Shown: positions 9,050 through 18,426, numbered from the stretch's first letter. The stretch is 64,000 nucleotides of DNA from Marinobacter maritimus (GCF_007671675.1 NZ_VCGW01000001.1:1-64000), one strand, 5' to 3'. Numbers and translations are program-made. The notes: a model not told the origin generated them from the letters alone.

Positions 9050-9799
9050 ATGAGTTTTAAGAAAACAGTTGCCATACTTGCTATTTCAGCAGCACCACTG
9101 GCTTACGGCCAGGAAGCGAAAGACTGGGAGGGCGAGGCAGAGCTGGGTGTGCTCATGACCTCAGGTAACACTGAAGAAACCAATATAAACGGGCGTCTTG
9201 GATTGATTCATGAAGTAGTAGACTGGCGCAATATTGCAGATTTCAGCTCGAACTACTCCGAAGCTCAAGACGATACGACGGGCGAGGACCAAACCACAGC
9301 TGAGAAGTATAAAGCGGCTCTTGAAACCAATTACAAGTTTGATGAAAGCCAGTACTGGTTTCTGCGTGGCACCTACGAGAAAGATCGCTTTTCCGGCTAC
9401 GATTTTGAATCTACAGCCACCACCGGTTACGGCAACCGGGTCTGGCAGCGCGGCGAGCGCTCATTCCTTGATCTGTCGGTCGGTGCCGGTTATCGTTATA
9501 ACAAGCTGGAAGTTGTGAATTCCGACGGTGAAGACGCTGAAAAGGAGCCGATCGGGCGCCTGGCGGCTCAGCTCAACTACGCGCTTTCTGAGAATGCGCT
9601 GTTTCAGCAGAAATTGAGTACGGAAGTCGGGCTGGATGACAACAATGCTATCAGCCAGTCAGAGACCGCTATCAAGGCCAATGTTGTCGGCAACCTTTCC
9701 ATGAAAGCGGCCTACCGAGTGAAGCACGTATCCGATGCGCCGGCGGGCAAAGACTCTACGGATACCGAGACGGCTATCACACTGCTTTACGGCTTCTGA
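9050..9799 (+). CDS. DUF481 outer-membrane protein (YdiY-like)
   Basis: 249 residues with a cleavable signal peptide (MSFKKTVAILAISAAPLAYG, cleavage before QEAKDW). The mature part is a series of amphipathic beta strands ending in an aromatic residue (ITLLYGF), as expected for a small outer-membrane barrel. The start of the mature region, WEGEAELGVLMTSGNTEETN, is the hallmark of DUF481 ('salt-induced outer membrane protein'). Its precise role is unknown. It has its own strong binding site (AAGGAGCG), 41 bases after trhO, and could be co-transcribed with it. Confidence 0.88.
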   Translation: MSFKKTVAILAISAAPLAYGQEAKDWEGEAELGVLMTSGNTEETNINGRLGLIHEVVDWRNIADFSSNYSEAQDDTTGEDQTTAEKYKAALETNYKFDESQYWFLRGTYEKDRFSGYDFESTATTGYGNRVWQRGERSFLDLSVGAGYRYNKLEVVNSDGEDAEKEPIGRLAAQLNYALSENALFQQKLSTEVGLDDNNAISQSETAIKANVVGNLSMKAAYRVKHVSDAPAGKDSTDTETAITLLYGF

Positions 9800-9808
9800 T
9801 ACTGGATC

Positions 9809-10756
9809 CTAGACCTTGTTCCTGAGCCCCAGTTCGTCCGGATAGGGGCTCAGGTAGTGTTGCAGCCGTAGGTAATCCACCGGCTCCCTGCGTTGAGCCA
9901 TTCTCAATAAGGTCATAGGTACAACCAGCGGCACCTCGCCTCGGCCATAAGCTTCAATCTGCTCTACCAGAACCTTACGATCTTCGTTTCCCATGGCATC
10001 CCGCAGATAGCCCATCAGGTGCTGCATCACGTTTATGTGTGATCCACGGCTCACCTTTTGAGTCATGGCGCCCATAAACGCCTGGATATAGCGGCTCGCA
10101 ATGGTTTCAAGGGCGTCTGCCTTGAGATCACCCAGCATGGGGCCAAGTTGCCGGTAGATTTTCTCGGAGTGCGCCAGCAACTGGAACTTGTGCCGCGTGT
10201 GAAACTCGATCAGTGCTTTTGCAGAGAGGTTCTCGCCGGCAACATTTTGCATCCAGTCATCATAGGCAAACACCCGCTCAATAAAATTTTCCCGCAGTGC
10301 GTCATCGTTCAGTCGACCTTCTTCCTCAACAGGCAACAGCGGGTAAGTGCGCATCAGCGCCTCGGCAAACATTCCTTGCCCGTCACGCCGAATCACCTGG
10401 CCTTCCGGGTTGTGAACCTTGATGCGCTCCATGCCGCAGCTTGGGGATTTAGCCATCAGTATGTAGCCGCGCAGGTGGGCCAGCTCAGGCAAAATCCGGC
10501 CTGTGAACCCCTGCATGGCGCCGGTGTGGTCAGCAGCGCCCTTAGCTTCTATCAGGCGCATACCGTCTGGATGCTCTCGCAAATGAATAGCCGGCCGGGG
10601 GACGCCCAAACCGGCTTCCAATTCCGGACAAACGGGTTGGAAATCAAAATGCTGTGACAACACCTGAGTGCAATAACGGGAATGTTTGTGGCCGCCATCA
10701 TGGCGAACTTCTTTGCCCAGCAGACAAGTGCTGATTCCCACGGGAATGCCGCTCAC
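9809..10756 (-). CDS. DUF523 and DUF1722 fusion protein (YbgA-like)
   Basis: 315 residues. The N-terminal DUF523 domain (about 1-150) shows GISTCLLGKEVRHDGGHKHS, the FQPVCPELEAGLGVPRP motif and a conserved SPSCG. The C-terminal DUF1722 domain (about 190-310) is the YbgA-type helical domain (FHTRHKFQLLAHS, GYLRDAM, MTLLRMAQRREPVDYLRLQHYLSPYPDEL). The fusion is widespread in gammaproteobacteria, often near photolyase genes, but the activity is unproven. Conserved Cys residues suggest metal or Fe-S binding. The ATG overlaps the stop of the upstream glycosyltransferase gene by 4 bases, so the two are translationally coupled. Confidence 0.88.
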   Translation of the reverse strand: MSGIPVGISTCLLGKEVRHDGGHKHSRYCTQVLSQHFDFQPVCPELEAGLGVPRPAIHLREHPDGMRLIEAKGAADHTGAMQGFTGRILPELAHLRGYILMAKSPSCGMERIKVHNPEGQVIRRDGQGMFAEALMRTYPLLPVEEEGRLNDDALRENFIERVFAYDDWMQNVAGENLSAKALIEFHTRHKFQLLAHSEKIYRQLGPMLGDLKADALETIASRYIQAFMGAMTQKVSRGSHINVMQHLMGYLRDAMGNEDRKVLVEQIEAYGRGEVPLVVPMTLLRMAQRREPVDYLRLQHYLSPYPDELGLRNKV

Positions 10757-12990
10757 GTTTCTCTCCGTTTTCTCAGCTTTTTATCGTTGAGTGCTAAAGT
10801 AGTAGCGTAAATCTCGCGAACATCACTGGCAAACTGTTCCACTGAAAAGTCTTTGGCAAATGCCAGAGCCTGTCCGGAAAGCGTATTTCTCAGGTCATCA
10901 TCTTCCAGCAAGCGCTTAACCTTTGCGCACCACTGATCCTGCCTTTCCGGAGTCTTGAAGCCGTTAAAGCCGTGACGTATCACGTCGTCGATGCCGCTGG
11001 AACGTACGGCGACCACTGGCAGGCCGGCAGCCATGGCTTCCAGAATAACCATGCCCTGGGTTTCGGATTTGGAAGCAAACAGAAACGCGTCGCCGAGGCG
11101 ATACCAGACAGCCATGTCATCTGGGGGTATCGCGCCAGCAAGAGTGATGCTGGTTTCAAGGCCAAGTTCCTGAATTTTGTTTTGAAGGCGGTCTTTCTGG
11201 TGGCCATCCCCGATTATCAGGAAGTGAAAGGGTTTATTTGTTTCCTGTCGCAATGCGCTGATCGCTTCGATCATGAAGTCGATATTCTTCTCGTTCGACA
11301 GCCGCGACACACTGATGAAAACCACCTCGTCGTTCAGTTTCAGAGTCTTGCGAAGCTCAGTGATTTCGCCGTCGGTTACCGTTTGAAAACGCTTGTACTC
11401 AATCCCCGTGGGCTGCACGAATGTGGGTGTTTTCACACCGATCATCCGGAGGTATTCCTCGGTTGAGTAAGTCGGCACGATAACGCCGTCGCATTTGTTG
11501 GCGAAGCGTTTGATCAGCGCATGGGAGATAAGATTACGGAAGATCAGGCCTGGTAGTGGCACAAAGTGGGCGTAGTGCTCCAGCCTGGTGTGGTAGGTGT
11601 AAATCGCGGGCACATTGAGCCTGCGCGCCATGAACAATCCGAGCGAACCGAGCCAGAACGGGTGGTGCAGGTGAACAATGTCCGGATGAAAAGCCCGAAC
11701 CCGTTTGCGGATTCGGCCAAGAAAGATGTTGGCCAGCCGGAACTCGCGTTTCTCGCCCATGGCGAGCAGAGAAGGAACGCGGAGTATTTGCTCTTCAACC
11801 TCCGGCTGATCCTTGTAGCGCGGTGCTACAACCAAAAGCTCGTCGCCAAGTTGTTGCAGTCCTCGCCTTAGCCGGGCAATGGAAATGGGTACGCCGCCGA
11901 TGAACGGCAAATAGTTGTTGGTGAACATGACCACTCTTAACGGCTTCTCTATCCATGGCGTTGGGTCAAGATCGTAGTCGGGGTAGTACTCCTTGCCGAC
12001 AAAGATAGTGGCGTAGAGCTTGATGGTGGTTGCTGCAAAGATGGCCACAATCAGAATGAAATTGAGATAGCCGGTATAGAACAGTGAATAAACGAAGAAC
12101 CACAGGCTTTCGAGACGTTTCAGAATCGGATGCTGACCGACTTCGAGTTGTTGAAGTGAGTGGCTGATCTCGCCTTCCGGGCTTATATTCACTCGCACGT
12201 AATGATAGAAACTGGTGTCGTCGTTCAGTATCAGCCCGCCGGCACCGCCGGTGGTGATAAACTGTGTGTCACCGAGCTGTGTCTCCGAGTACAACGAAAG
12301 GTTTGCGGAGAACACCAGATCAATGTTGTGCTCTTTGACTGCTTCCAGAAGCGCGCTCCGGAACTCAGGTGGTGCAAGATAGTCCGCAGCCTGATCGAAC
12401 AGAGCATCTTCCTTGGGCTTTAGTGGCGGGTGACCGATAAACAGGACTCTGGCTTTCGACGAATCCTGACTAAGGAGATCGTCCAGCCAGCGGATCTGCC
12501 ACTGCCAGGGCGTTTTCCCGGTGCTATCCAGAAAGATAAGCCGACTGCTGCCAGCCTGAATGCTGAAGAAATGCGGCCCGAAGTGATCGTAGAAACGGAA
12601 ACTGCCGAAATTATCGTACTCATGAGCACCAAATGTAAGCAGGTACGGAATGTCCAGGTGGCTGAGGGTTCCATACAGGGCACGGTATTTGTCTTCGCCA
12701 CCGCCGCTGACGGCATTGCCGGCGGATACCAGAAAGTCCATTCCCGAGGCATTGAGCTCCGGAATAATGCGCTCTTCAAAAATACCGACCGAGTTGTTGA
12801 TGTTGCCCACGACCGCAAAGCTGAAGGGTTCAGTGACGGACAGGTCGCGATGAATCTGCTCAACCTGCTCGGTATGCACGCCAGCGAAATCTTCCATGAA
12901 AAAATTCAGGTAGGCCTTATAGCCCACCAGCAATATCACGATCAGCAGGCAAAGATAGAACAGCAGTTTTAGCGGGTTTCGGAAGATCAT
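10753..12990 (-). CDS. Metallophosphoesterase-like / GT4 glycosyltransferase fusion
   Basis: 745 residues. An N-terminal transmembrane helix (about 6-25) is followed by a calcineurin-like phosphoesterase domain (about 55-290), a second membrane segment (about 302-325) and a GT4 glycosyltransferase (about 350-735). The latter has the N-terminal Gly-rich FTNNYLPFIGGVPISIARLR and the C-terminal E-x7-E motif region ETQGMVILEAMAAGLPVVAV. The closest known activity class for the GT half is lipid or polysaccharide hexosyltransfer. The phosphoesterase half keeps FIGHPPL, but the usual Asp/Asn ligands read GNINNS, SAGNAVSGG and FGAHEYD, so catalysis is doubtful. Gene overlaps of 4 bases on both sides define a tight three-gene operon with the membrane protein upstream and the DUF523 gene downstream. 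Confidence 0.82.
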   Translation of the reverse strand: MIFRNPLKLLFYLCLLIVILLVGYKAYLNFFMEDFAGVHTEQVEQIHRDLSVTEPFSFAVVGNINNSVGIFEERIIPELNASGMDFLVSAGNAVSGGGEDKYRALYGTLSHLDIPYLLTFGAHEYDNFGSFRFYDHFGPHFFSIQAGSSRLIFLDSTGKTPWQWQIRWLDDLLSQDSSKARVLFIGHPPLKPKEDALFDQAADYLAPPEFRSALLEAVKEHNIDLVFSANLSLYSETQLGDTQFITTGGAGGLILNDDTSFYHYVRVNISPEGEISHSLQQLEVGQHPILKRLESLWFFVYSLFYTGYLNFILIVAIFAATTIKLYATIFVGKEYYPDYDLDPTPWIEKPLRVVMFTNNYLPFIGGVPISIARLRRGLQQLGDELLVVAPRYKDQPEVEEQILRVPSLLAMGEKREFRLANIFLGRIRKRVRAFHPDIVHLHHPFWLGSLGLFMARRLNVPAIYTYHTRLEHYAHFVPLPGLIFRNLISHALIKRFANKCDGVIVPTYSTEEYLRMIGVKTPTFVQPTGIEYKRFQTVTDGEITELRKTLKLNDEVVFISVSRLSNEKNIDFMIEAISALRQETNKPFHFLIIGDGHQKDRLQNKIQELGLETSITLAGAIPPDDMAVWYRLGDAFLFASKSETQGMVILEAMAAGLPVVAVRSSGIDDVIRHGFNGFKTPERQDQWCAKVKRLLEDDDLRNTLSGQALAFAKDFSVEQFASDVREIYATTLALNDKKLRKRRET

Positions 12991-14045
12991 CCGGGGTTCC
13001 TGCGACTTTTAATCAGTTCTTTTTGCAGCACAACCAGGCCGATGATCATACCAAGATAAATGGTGACCAGGCGCCAGCTTACAATAACCAGAATCAGATG
13101 GTTCCCTGACAGGACATCGCTGAAAAAGCTTCCGAAGACACCTTCTGAAATGCCGGATGCGCCGGGCGTTGGCGAAAAATACATAATAAACGTTGTCACA
13201 ACCAGCATCCCCAGGGACATCAGATAATCAATATCGTAACCCAGGCTGTGTATCAGCAGGGCAGGGAAGCTGAACAGGCTGAGCAGGAATACGGCTGTGA
13301 AAAGCACCGAAAGCACAACGAAAAGCGGCCGGCCCCGCAGGTAATCGCCAAAGCTGTGCGAGAAACGCAGCATCTCCCGCCGTGCCTTGAACTGCCAGCG
13401 CCGGTGGCGGGTATCGTTTATGAGGTGCCAGCGGTTAAGCGTTCTGAGCAGGCCACTGAGCGGCCCGATGAGCCAACGTGTGCGAAATAGCAGGATAATG
13501 AAAAAGCCAAGATACAGAAGAATGAAGATGGCCAGAGCGAAGCCCAGATCGCCAGTGATGGTCTGGCCGTCAAACGCATCCAGTGTCAGCAAAAAAACCG
13601 GCGTGAGAGAGAAAATGAAAAGCACGGCCAACACGGTTCTGATCGTCGTTGCAGCCGTGGCTCTGCCCACAGGAACACCATGGCGATTCAGGTACCAGAT
13701 CTGAGCGAACCCGCCGCCGGTGGCCATGGGGGTGACGTTGGAAAAGAACAGATTGATAAAAACCAGACGGAATAGTGTCGGAAAGGACAAGCGGTGCCCG
13801 AGTGCCCGCAGCGTGAAGTGCAGGCGCAGGCCGTCAGAGACAAAATACACCAGAAGCAGAGCGGCGATAGACGCAACGGTTTGTGGTGCAATCAACCGGG
13901 CATCAAAACTGATGCTGCGCCCTGCGAACTGATCGTAAACTGCATAAAGCCCCGCCGCTGTAAGCGCAATAAAGAGCAAGCTAAACAGTATAAGACGTCT
14001 TGCTGAGGTTCGTGGCTGGTAACTGGTGTCAGTGGTGTCAGTCAT
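12987..14045 (-). CDS. Flippase-like / lysylphosphatidylglycerol synthetase TM-domain protein (UPF0104)
   Basis: 352 residues with about eight hydrophobic segments. The family signature is readable: LFRLVFINLFFSNVTPMATGGGFAQIWYL near residues 84-112 and, later, YFSPTPGASGISEGVFG. Proteins of this family (YbhN, AglD, the membrane half of MprF) are integral membrane proteins often encoded beside glycosyltransferases and thought to move lipid-linked substrates across the membrane. No synthetase domain is attached. It is the first gene of the overlapping operon. The likely role is handling of the glycolipid made by the downstream glycosyltransferase, an inference from context. Confidence 0.85.
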   Translation of the reverse strand: MTDTTDTSYQPRTSARRLILFSLLFIALTAAGLYAVYDQFAGRSISFDARLIAPQTVASIAALLLVYFVSDGLRLHFTLRALGHRLSFPTLFRLVFINLFFSNVTPMATGGGFAQIWYLNRHGVPVGRATAATTIRTVLAVLFIFSLTPVFLLTLDAFDGQTITGDLGFALAIFILLYLGFFIILLFRTRWLIGPLSGLLRTLNRWHLINDTRHRRWQFKARREMLRFSHSFGDYLRGRPLFVVLSVLFTAVFLLSLFSFPALLIHSLGYDIDYLMSLGMLVVTTFIMYFSPTPGASGISEGVFGSFFSDVLSGNHLILVIVSWRLVTIYLGMIIGLVVLQKELIKSRRNPG

Positions 14046-14084
14046 GGGCTGCCCGTCGAAATGAGACGAGCAGTTTACAGGACA

Positions 14085-15107
14085 CTAGTGACCATAAACC
14101 AACATGGTGGTGTCTGTTATGGCAAAGTCTGTGAACTGAACGCTGCCAATATTGACTTGGCCTACTTTGAATACGGGCATATCAATATCTGCCCGGAACT
14201 CCACATCGTGAACCGAAAGCCCTTCCTTGCCGGATACCGATCCCGTGCCCCGGGAAAGCTTGGCAGTGGCGCTCGCCATGCCGAAGTGGCCGAGGGTGTC
14301 ATTACCTCGCCGGTTGTGAAGCTGCAGGCCTTCAATGCCCACGGCGGCAAAGTTGAACAGCAGAATCACATCTGCGGCGTCCCAGTTCAGGCTGCCATTG
14401 GTGATCTCAAAATGGGTATCGAGCTGCAGCTCAGCCCCGGAAACGACGTTGCCATTACTCAACGTGCGATTTGACCCACCGGCGTTGCGAATAACCAGAT
14501 CTGTAGGCCCGACATAACCCTGCAGCAACACATCGGAAAACAGCGTGGCCGCCCCTTCGGAACCGGTGGCGGTAATGCTTCCCACCTCCAGCTCAAAATC
14601 CACCGCCTGCAGGTAGTCAGCCAGGCTGGTTGGGTCACCATAATCGGTTGCACCCAGGTGAATAACCAGATCGCCACTGTTGAATTGTTTGCCAAACTCG
14701 CCTGCTATGGAATAGGTTGTCAGTGCATCTGCAACATCAGCATTGGTGGTGCCGAGCAGCCCCGCATTCGCCCGACGCGCGATTTCAGAAAAACCGTGCT
14801 CAAGCACCTCACCGGCACCGGCGATATCCACCGTCAGCTTCAGGTTATCCAGAACCGTATCGTTATGCCCGGAAAGCCGCATGTTGTTCACATTCAGTGA
14901 GCCTTCATCCGTCCATGTCAGCCGGTCAATATTGATCCTGGTCTCCAGATCAATCGTCACACCGGCCTGGCCGGTCACGCCCGAGAGAGTTCCGTCATCC
15001 AGCGGCCGAAATTCCGCCATGGCAGCGGTAGGCAGAGAGAGTGCGAGCACCCAGAGTGAAAGCGTTTTTGATCGTGTTGTGCGGCGACAACTGAGCGGCT
15101 GAATCAT
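14085..15107 (-). CDS. DUF6160-like surface/outer-membrane protein
   Basis: 340 residues with a Sec signal peptide (basic start, then LSLWVLALSLPTAAMA, cleavage before EFRPLDD). The mature N-terminus EFRPLDDGTLSGVTGQAGVT is the signature seen in DUF6160 proteins, where 'LS-x-V-x-GQAG(V/I)(T/S)I' follows the signal peptide. The rest is rich in short beta strands with D/N-G turns (LSGHNDTVLDNLKLTVDIAG, LVIRNAGGSNRTL) and resembles a secreted or outer-membrane beta-helix. Function unknown. It is transcribed alone, away from the GntR gene region. Confidence 0.68.
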   Translation of the reverse strand: MIQPLSCRRTTRSKTLSLWVLALSLPTAAMAEFRPLDDGTLSGVTGQAGVTIDLETRINIDRLTWTDEGSLNVNNMRLSGHNDTVLDNLKLTVDIAGAGEVLEHGFSEIARRANAGLLGTTNADVADALTTYSIAGEFGKQFNSGDLVIHLGATDYGDPTSLADYLQAVDFELEVGSITATGSEGAATLFSDVLLQGYVGPTDLVIRNAGGSNRTLSNGNVVSGAELQLDTHFEITNGSLNWDAADVILLFNFAAVGIEGLQLHNRRGNDTLGHFGMASATAKLSRGTGSVSGKEGLSVHDVEFRADIDMPVFKVGQVNIGSVQFTDFAITDTTMLVYGH

Positions 15108-15287
15108 GATGGCCCCATTTCCATGGTTTGTTTTTGTTGGTAGAAAGCCTGGATCAGGCTCCCGGCCGCAGGGGACAGCGTAACCAATGCAGCGGCAATC
15201 GAGTTTTGTTACATGTTGTTACGATAAGTGGGAGGTGGAGCTATGTCTGTGAGTTCAATCACAGTTGGAGGCAAGTACGTTGTCGAA

Positions 15288-15398
15288 GCAAACCTGCGGG
15301 AGCGCCCATTCGAAACCGTGCGGAGCCAGGGATGGCGGAGCCGAGCGTACAGGGAAGTATTCACAGCGTGTTTTGAATGGGCGTTCCCGCTGATTTGC
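15288..15398. repeat. Long imperfect inverted repeat in a gene-free gap
   Basis: The gap 15108-15407 holds no convincing gene. Within it, a 28-base arm at 15288-15315 (GCAAACCTGCGGGAGCGCCC...) pairs with 15371-15398 (...GGGCGTTCCCGCTGATTTGC) with few mismatches, leaving a 55-base interior that contains GGATGGCGGAGCCGAGCGTA. The right arm ends 10 bases before the stop of the GntR gene, so it can act as its terminator. The complexity of the interior suggests a dispersed REP/MITE-type element. Confidence 0.55.
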
Positions 15399-15407
15399 CG
15401 GAACGGA

Positions 15408-16070
15408 CTAAGTTGAGGACAGAGCCCGCTGAATCATAACCTTCTGATGCTCAGCAAACTCCCGAATAACAGCCTGCGCCTCCTCCACATCCCGATCCAG
15501 AACCGCCTGCGGAAGCCGCGTAAAAAACTGGCTGGTCTGAGTAAGCCCGTGGCGATACCGCTCTGCGCTCAAGTAATAAGCGCGGCTCACCGCCGGCTTG
15601 AAGTTTGAAAGCGCCTCCGTGAGGTACGGGTTGCCGACCAGCTCACAGCAAGCCTCCATCACCTCAAAGCTGGCCTCCACAACTGCAGCAATATCCGCCG
15701 CTGGTTTCTTCATTTGCTCAACAGCCGTTGCGACCACCGCCAGCATGCGCTGCCTGTCGCTCTCCTTCCAGCGCTCACAGAGCCTTGCTGCAAGCATCAG
15801 AAGCAGGTGCATGTAAACGTCATACAGCTCCGAGGCATGATTGGCGTCCAGCTTTGAGGCAGACGCGCCTTTGCGAGGCGTAATCTCCACAAGATGCCAG
15901 CGCTCAAGGGTGTAAAGAGCCTCTTTGACGGAGGCCCTGCTGACCTTGAGTTCACCGGCCAGCGTGGCTTCCTGAATACGCTTACCGGGCTGTATCTGCC
16001 CGGTCATAATCCGTTCTGCCAAGTAGTTGGCGATTTGCTCCGCCAGGGTATTAGGCACCTTGAAATCCAT
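15408..16070 (-). CDS. GntR family transcriptional regulator (FadR/FCD subfamily)
   Basis: 220 residues from the ATG at 16070. The open frame continues upstream to 16256, but that part is low-complexity and overlaps the divergent promoter region. Winged helix: LAEQIANYLAERIMTGQIQP, GKRIQEATLAGELKVSRASV, KEALYTLERWHLVEITPRKG. The all-helical effector domain follows (ELYDVYMHLLLMLAARL..., EACCELVGNPYLTEAL..., DVEEAQAVIREFAEHQ). It is divergent from gloA with 200 bases between the start codons, so it may control gloA, itself, or a distant metabolic operon. The effector is unknown. Confidence 0.88.
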   Translation of the reverse strand: MDFKVPNTLAEQIANYLAERIMTGQIQPGKRIQEATLAGELKVSRASVKEALYTLERWHLVEITPRKGASASKLDANHASELYDVYMHLLLMLAARLCERWKESDRQRMLAVVATAVEQMKKPAADIAAVVEASFEVMEACCELVGNPYLTEALSNFKPAVSRAYYLSAERYRHGLTQTSQFFTRLPQAVLDRDVEEAQAVIREFAEHQKVMIQRALSST

Positions 16071-16270
16071 AGAGGTTCTCTGAACAGGTCTTGAGGGCCG
16101 GCGGGCCGTATGGCGGCGCTGCTGCGGCAGTAGAGTATATGGGCTTAAGTTTATCATACCCGGAATCCTGACAATGAACCGCCCGTATAGTAAGGCAAAG
16201 CCCTTGAAATCCAGCAGAAACGCACGCAGGTATACAGTCTGAACTTTCAAAAGCAAAAAAGGGAAATTCC

Positions 16271-16819
16271 ATGCCCAAGCACTTTGAACAAGCCCCCGGT
16301 CTGCATGAAGAACCGGTTCCGGAAACGGAAGGCTATGTCTTCAACCAGACCATGTTACGCATCAAAGATCCTGAACGTTCCATGGATTTTTATACCCGCG
16401 TAATGGGAATGCGGCTGGTGCGCAAGCTGGACTTCCCGGAAATGAAGTTTACGCTCTATTTCCTGGGCTACCTTGACGACCGGCAAGCGGGTCTTGTGCC
16501 GACGGACGACGCCCACCGGACCACCTACACCTTCGGGCGCGAGGCGATGTTGGAGTTGACCCATAACTGGGGCACGGAAAACGACAAGGACTTTGCTTAT
16601 CATAACGGCAACGACGAGCCTCAGGGTTTTGGCCATATCGGTATCGCAGTACCTGATGTCTACACTGCCTGCGAGCGCTTTAATAGCTTGGGCATTGAGT
16701 TCGTCAAGAAGCCAGACGATGGCAAGATGAAAGGCCTCGCCTTTATCAAGGATCCTGACGGCTACTGGATCGAAATACTGCAGCCGAATATGCTGGAAAA
16801 ACAGCGCAAGAACAGCTGA
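16271..16819 (+). CDS. gloA: Lactoylglutathione lyase (glyoxalase I)
   Basis: 182 residues. Converts the hemithioacetal of methylglyoxal and glutathione to S-lactoylglutathione. Typical metal and substrate motifs are visible: [20 protein letters not shown] (first metal ligand Q/H region), [39 protein letters not shown] and [12 protein letters not shown] (final Glu). The longer 180-residue form with the FAYHNGN insertion is the Zn-type seen in Pseudomonas GloA3 and eukaryotes, rather than the 135-residue Ni-type of E. coli. Product flow is to D-lactate, which fits with the neighbouring lactate genes. Confidence 0.93.
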   Translation: MPKHFEQAPGLHEEPVPETEGYVFNQTMLRIKDPERSMDFYTRVMGMRLVRKLDFPEMKFTLYFLGYLDDRQAGLVPTDDAHRTTYTFGREAMLELTHNWGTENDKDFAYHNGNDEPQGFGHIGIAVPDVYTACERFNSLGIEFVKKPDDGKMKGLAFIKDPDGYWIEILQPNMLEKQRKNS

Positions 16820-17776
16820 TCAGGCTGAGGTTTCCGTGTCGTCCTCCGGGGCGGCACCGGATTTCCCACCATAACGTGACGCAACCACCACCGCTGCGGT
16901 GAGTATCACTGCACCTGTAATGCCAACTGGCCCCAAAATCTCCTCCAGAAAGATCCATGCAAGCAAAGCAACGAACAGCGGCTCCAGCGTGACAATGATG
17001 CTGGAAAGCGTGGCTGGCGTCGTTTTCATGCCGGCAAAGAAACATACGTAGCCAATGCAGGTGGGCACGATGCCAATAAACGCTACCATCGCCCAGTGTC
17101 GTAATTTCAGCTCTTCGATTCGTTCAAAGCCGCCGCTGAGCAGTACCGCGGGCAACAGGATAAGCACCGCTGTAAAAAAACAGATGAAGGCGGTGGTAAA
17201 GACGGGTGTGCCGGTGGAGCTGTAGCGGCTTGTCAGCGTGAAGCCGGTGTAAACCAACGCCGCCAGGAGCGCCATGAGTATGCCCGCAAGACGTAAGGTG
17301 CCACTGGTATCCATGTCGCTGAGTACCAACATAGCGGTGCCTATGACCGCGGTAATCAGGGCCAAAATGGTTACCCGCCCCGGCCTTTCTCCAAGCAAAG
17401 GAGCCGCCAGTATCGCCACCAGCACCGGTGGCAGGCACAGTGCAATCAGCGTGGCTATGCCCGCTCCGGTCAGGTCCACTGCGAGCAGATAGCTACCCTG
17501 ATAAACAGCCTGAAAAAGTCCCAGTGCCGCGAGGGGTGCAAGGGATTTCAAATTCAGTTGACGCAGAGAGCTACCGGATGCTTTGACACCGGCGTTTCGA
17601 ATTTTCCGCTGTTCCCGGTGCATCAGCAGCCAGAAAAAAGGCAAGGCAATCGCCAGTCTGAGAAAGGCCAGAGTGATGGCTTGCAGCTCGGTCCCGGTAA
17701 AGAGGAATTTTGCAACGATCCCTGTAGTCGCCCAGAGCAAGGCCGCCAGGGCGATTAGCAGAGCGCCTCGAATCAT
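16820..17776 (-). CDS. EamA/DMT superfamily transporter
   Basis: 318 residues with ten predicted transmembrane helices in two EamA repeats of the drug/metabolite transporter superfamily. The first repeat starts LLIALAALLWATTGIVAKFL, the second LRLAGILMALLAALVYTGFT. The C-terminal helix pair LEPLFVALLAWIFLEEILGP contains the conserved P-x(5-6)-W/FxxLxE motif. The ATG overlaps the lutC stop by 4 bases, so it is the last gene of the lut operon. A role in lactate or related metabolite export is plausible but not shown. Confidence 0.85.
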   Translation of the reverse strand: MIRGALLIALAALLWATTGIVAKFLFTGTELQAITLAFLRLAIALPFFWLLMHREQRKIRNAGVKASGSSLRQLNLKSLAPLAALGLFQAVYQGSYLLAVDLTGAGIATLIALCLPPVLVAILAAPLLGERPGRVTILALITAVIGTAMLVLSDMDTSGTLRLAGILMALLAALVYTGFTLTSRYSSTGTPVFTTAFICFFTAVLILLPAVLLSGGFERIEELKLRHWAMVAFIGIVPTCIGYVCFFAGMKTTPATLSSIIVTLEPLFVALLAWIFLEEILGPVGITGAVILTAAVVVASRYGGKSGAAPEDDTETSA

Positions 17777-18426
17777 TCTATAACCAGTACGATCAATTCT
17801 TTGGGGCCGTGAACACCGTAAGCCAGAGTCTGTTCAATGTCGGCGGTTTTTGAGGGCCCGGATACCAACAGAGCGTTTGTCGGCATGCCAGAAGCCCAGT
17901 TCTGCTTGAGCATCGCCTCGTGGAAGGTTGAATAGAGTTCTGAGGCTTCCAGCACTGCAATATGGATAGGCGGCACCAGGCTCATAAGGCGGGGTTCATC
18001 TGGTGTTGGCCACAGAATCAGTGACCCTGTTTCCGCTATACCGCCCCGAGTGGACGTGATGCTGGCATCCACTTCGTTGAACAGGTGCGGCTGCCAGCTT
18101 TCGATCGGTTCGTCATAGATCAGCAGTTCCGGCAGGTCATCTCGTCCGGAATCTCGCAGTGTATGTCCGATAGTGTGTGCAGCAGGAATCAACAGATTAT
18201 GCGCGCCACGGTCTGACAGGATGCCGGCAAGCTGGGTAACCCAGTTTTCTGAGCTGCACCGATGCACTTCTCCATGCACCGACTCTATGGTTTTCTGGAA
18301 CTGCTCAATGCGTTCAGCCACTGAGGAAGGTTGCCGCTTCAGCACTGCGAAGTCGCAATCCGGCACATTCAGGTCGCCGCCGCTGCGATTACGCAGGCGC
18401 TGTAAAATGGTATCGCGGGAACTCAT
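17773..18426 (-). CDS. lutC: Lactate utilization protein LutC
   Basis: 217 residues of the LUD domain family (DUF162). Typical strings: MSSRDTILQRLRNR at the N-terminus, IPAAHTIGHTLRDSG, DASITSTRGGIAETGSLILW, LVPPIHIAVLEASELYSTF, and LLVSGPSKTADIEQTLAYGV HGP near the end. With LutA and LutB it forms a cytoplasmic Fe-S complex that oxidises L-lactate to pyruvate. The start ATG overlaps the lutB stop (ATGA). Confidence 0.93.
   Translation of the reverse strand: MSSRDTILQRLRNRSGGDLNVPDCDFAVLKRQPSSVAERIEQFQKTIESVHGEVHRCSSENWVTQLAGILSDRGAHNLLIPAAHTIGHTLRDSGRDDLPELLIYDEPIESWQPHLFNEVDASITSTRGGIAETGSLILWPTPDEPRLMSLVPPIHIAVLEASELYSTFHEAMLKQNWASGMPTNALLVSGPSKTADIEQTLAYGVHGPKELIVLVIE

Noticed and set aside
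15241..15416. Small plus-strand frame starting MSVSSITVGGKYVVEANLRE
   Set aside because: Although the start looks protein-like, the rest runs through an inverted repeat and into the GntR gene. No stop-bounded family match.
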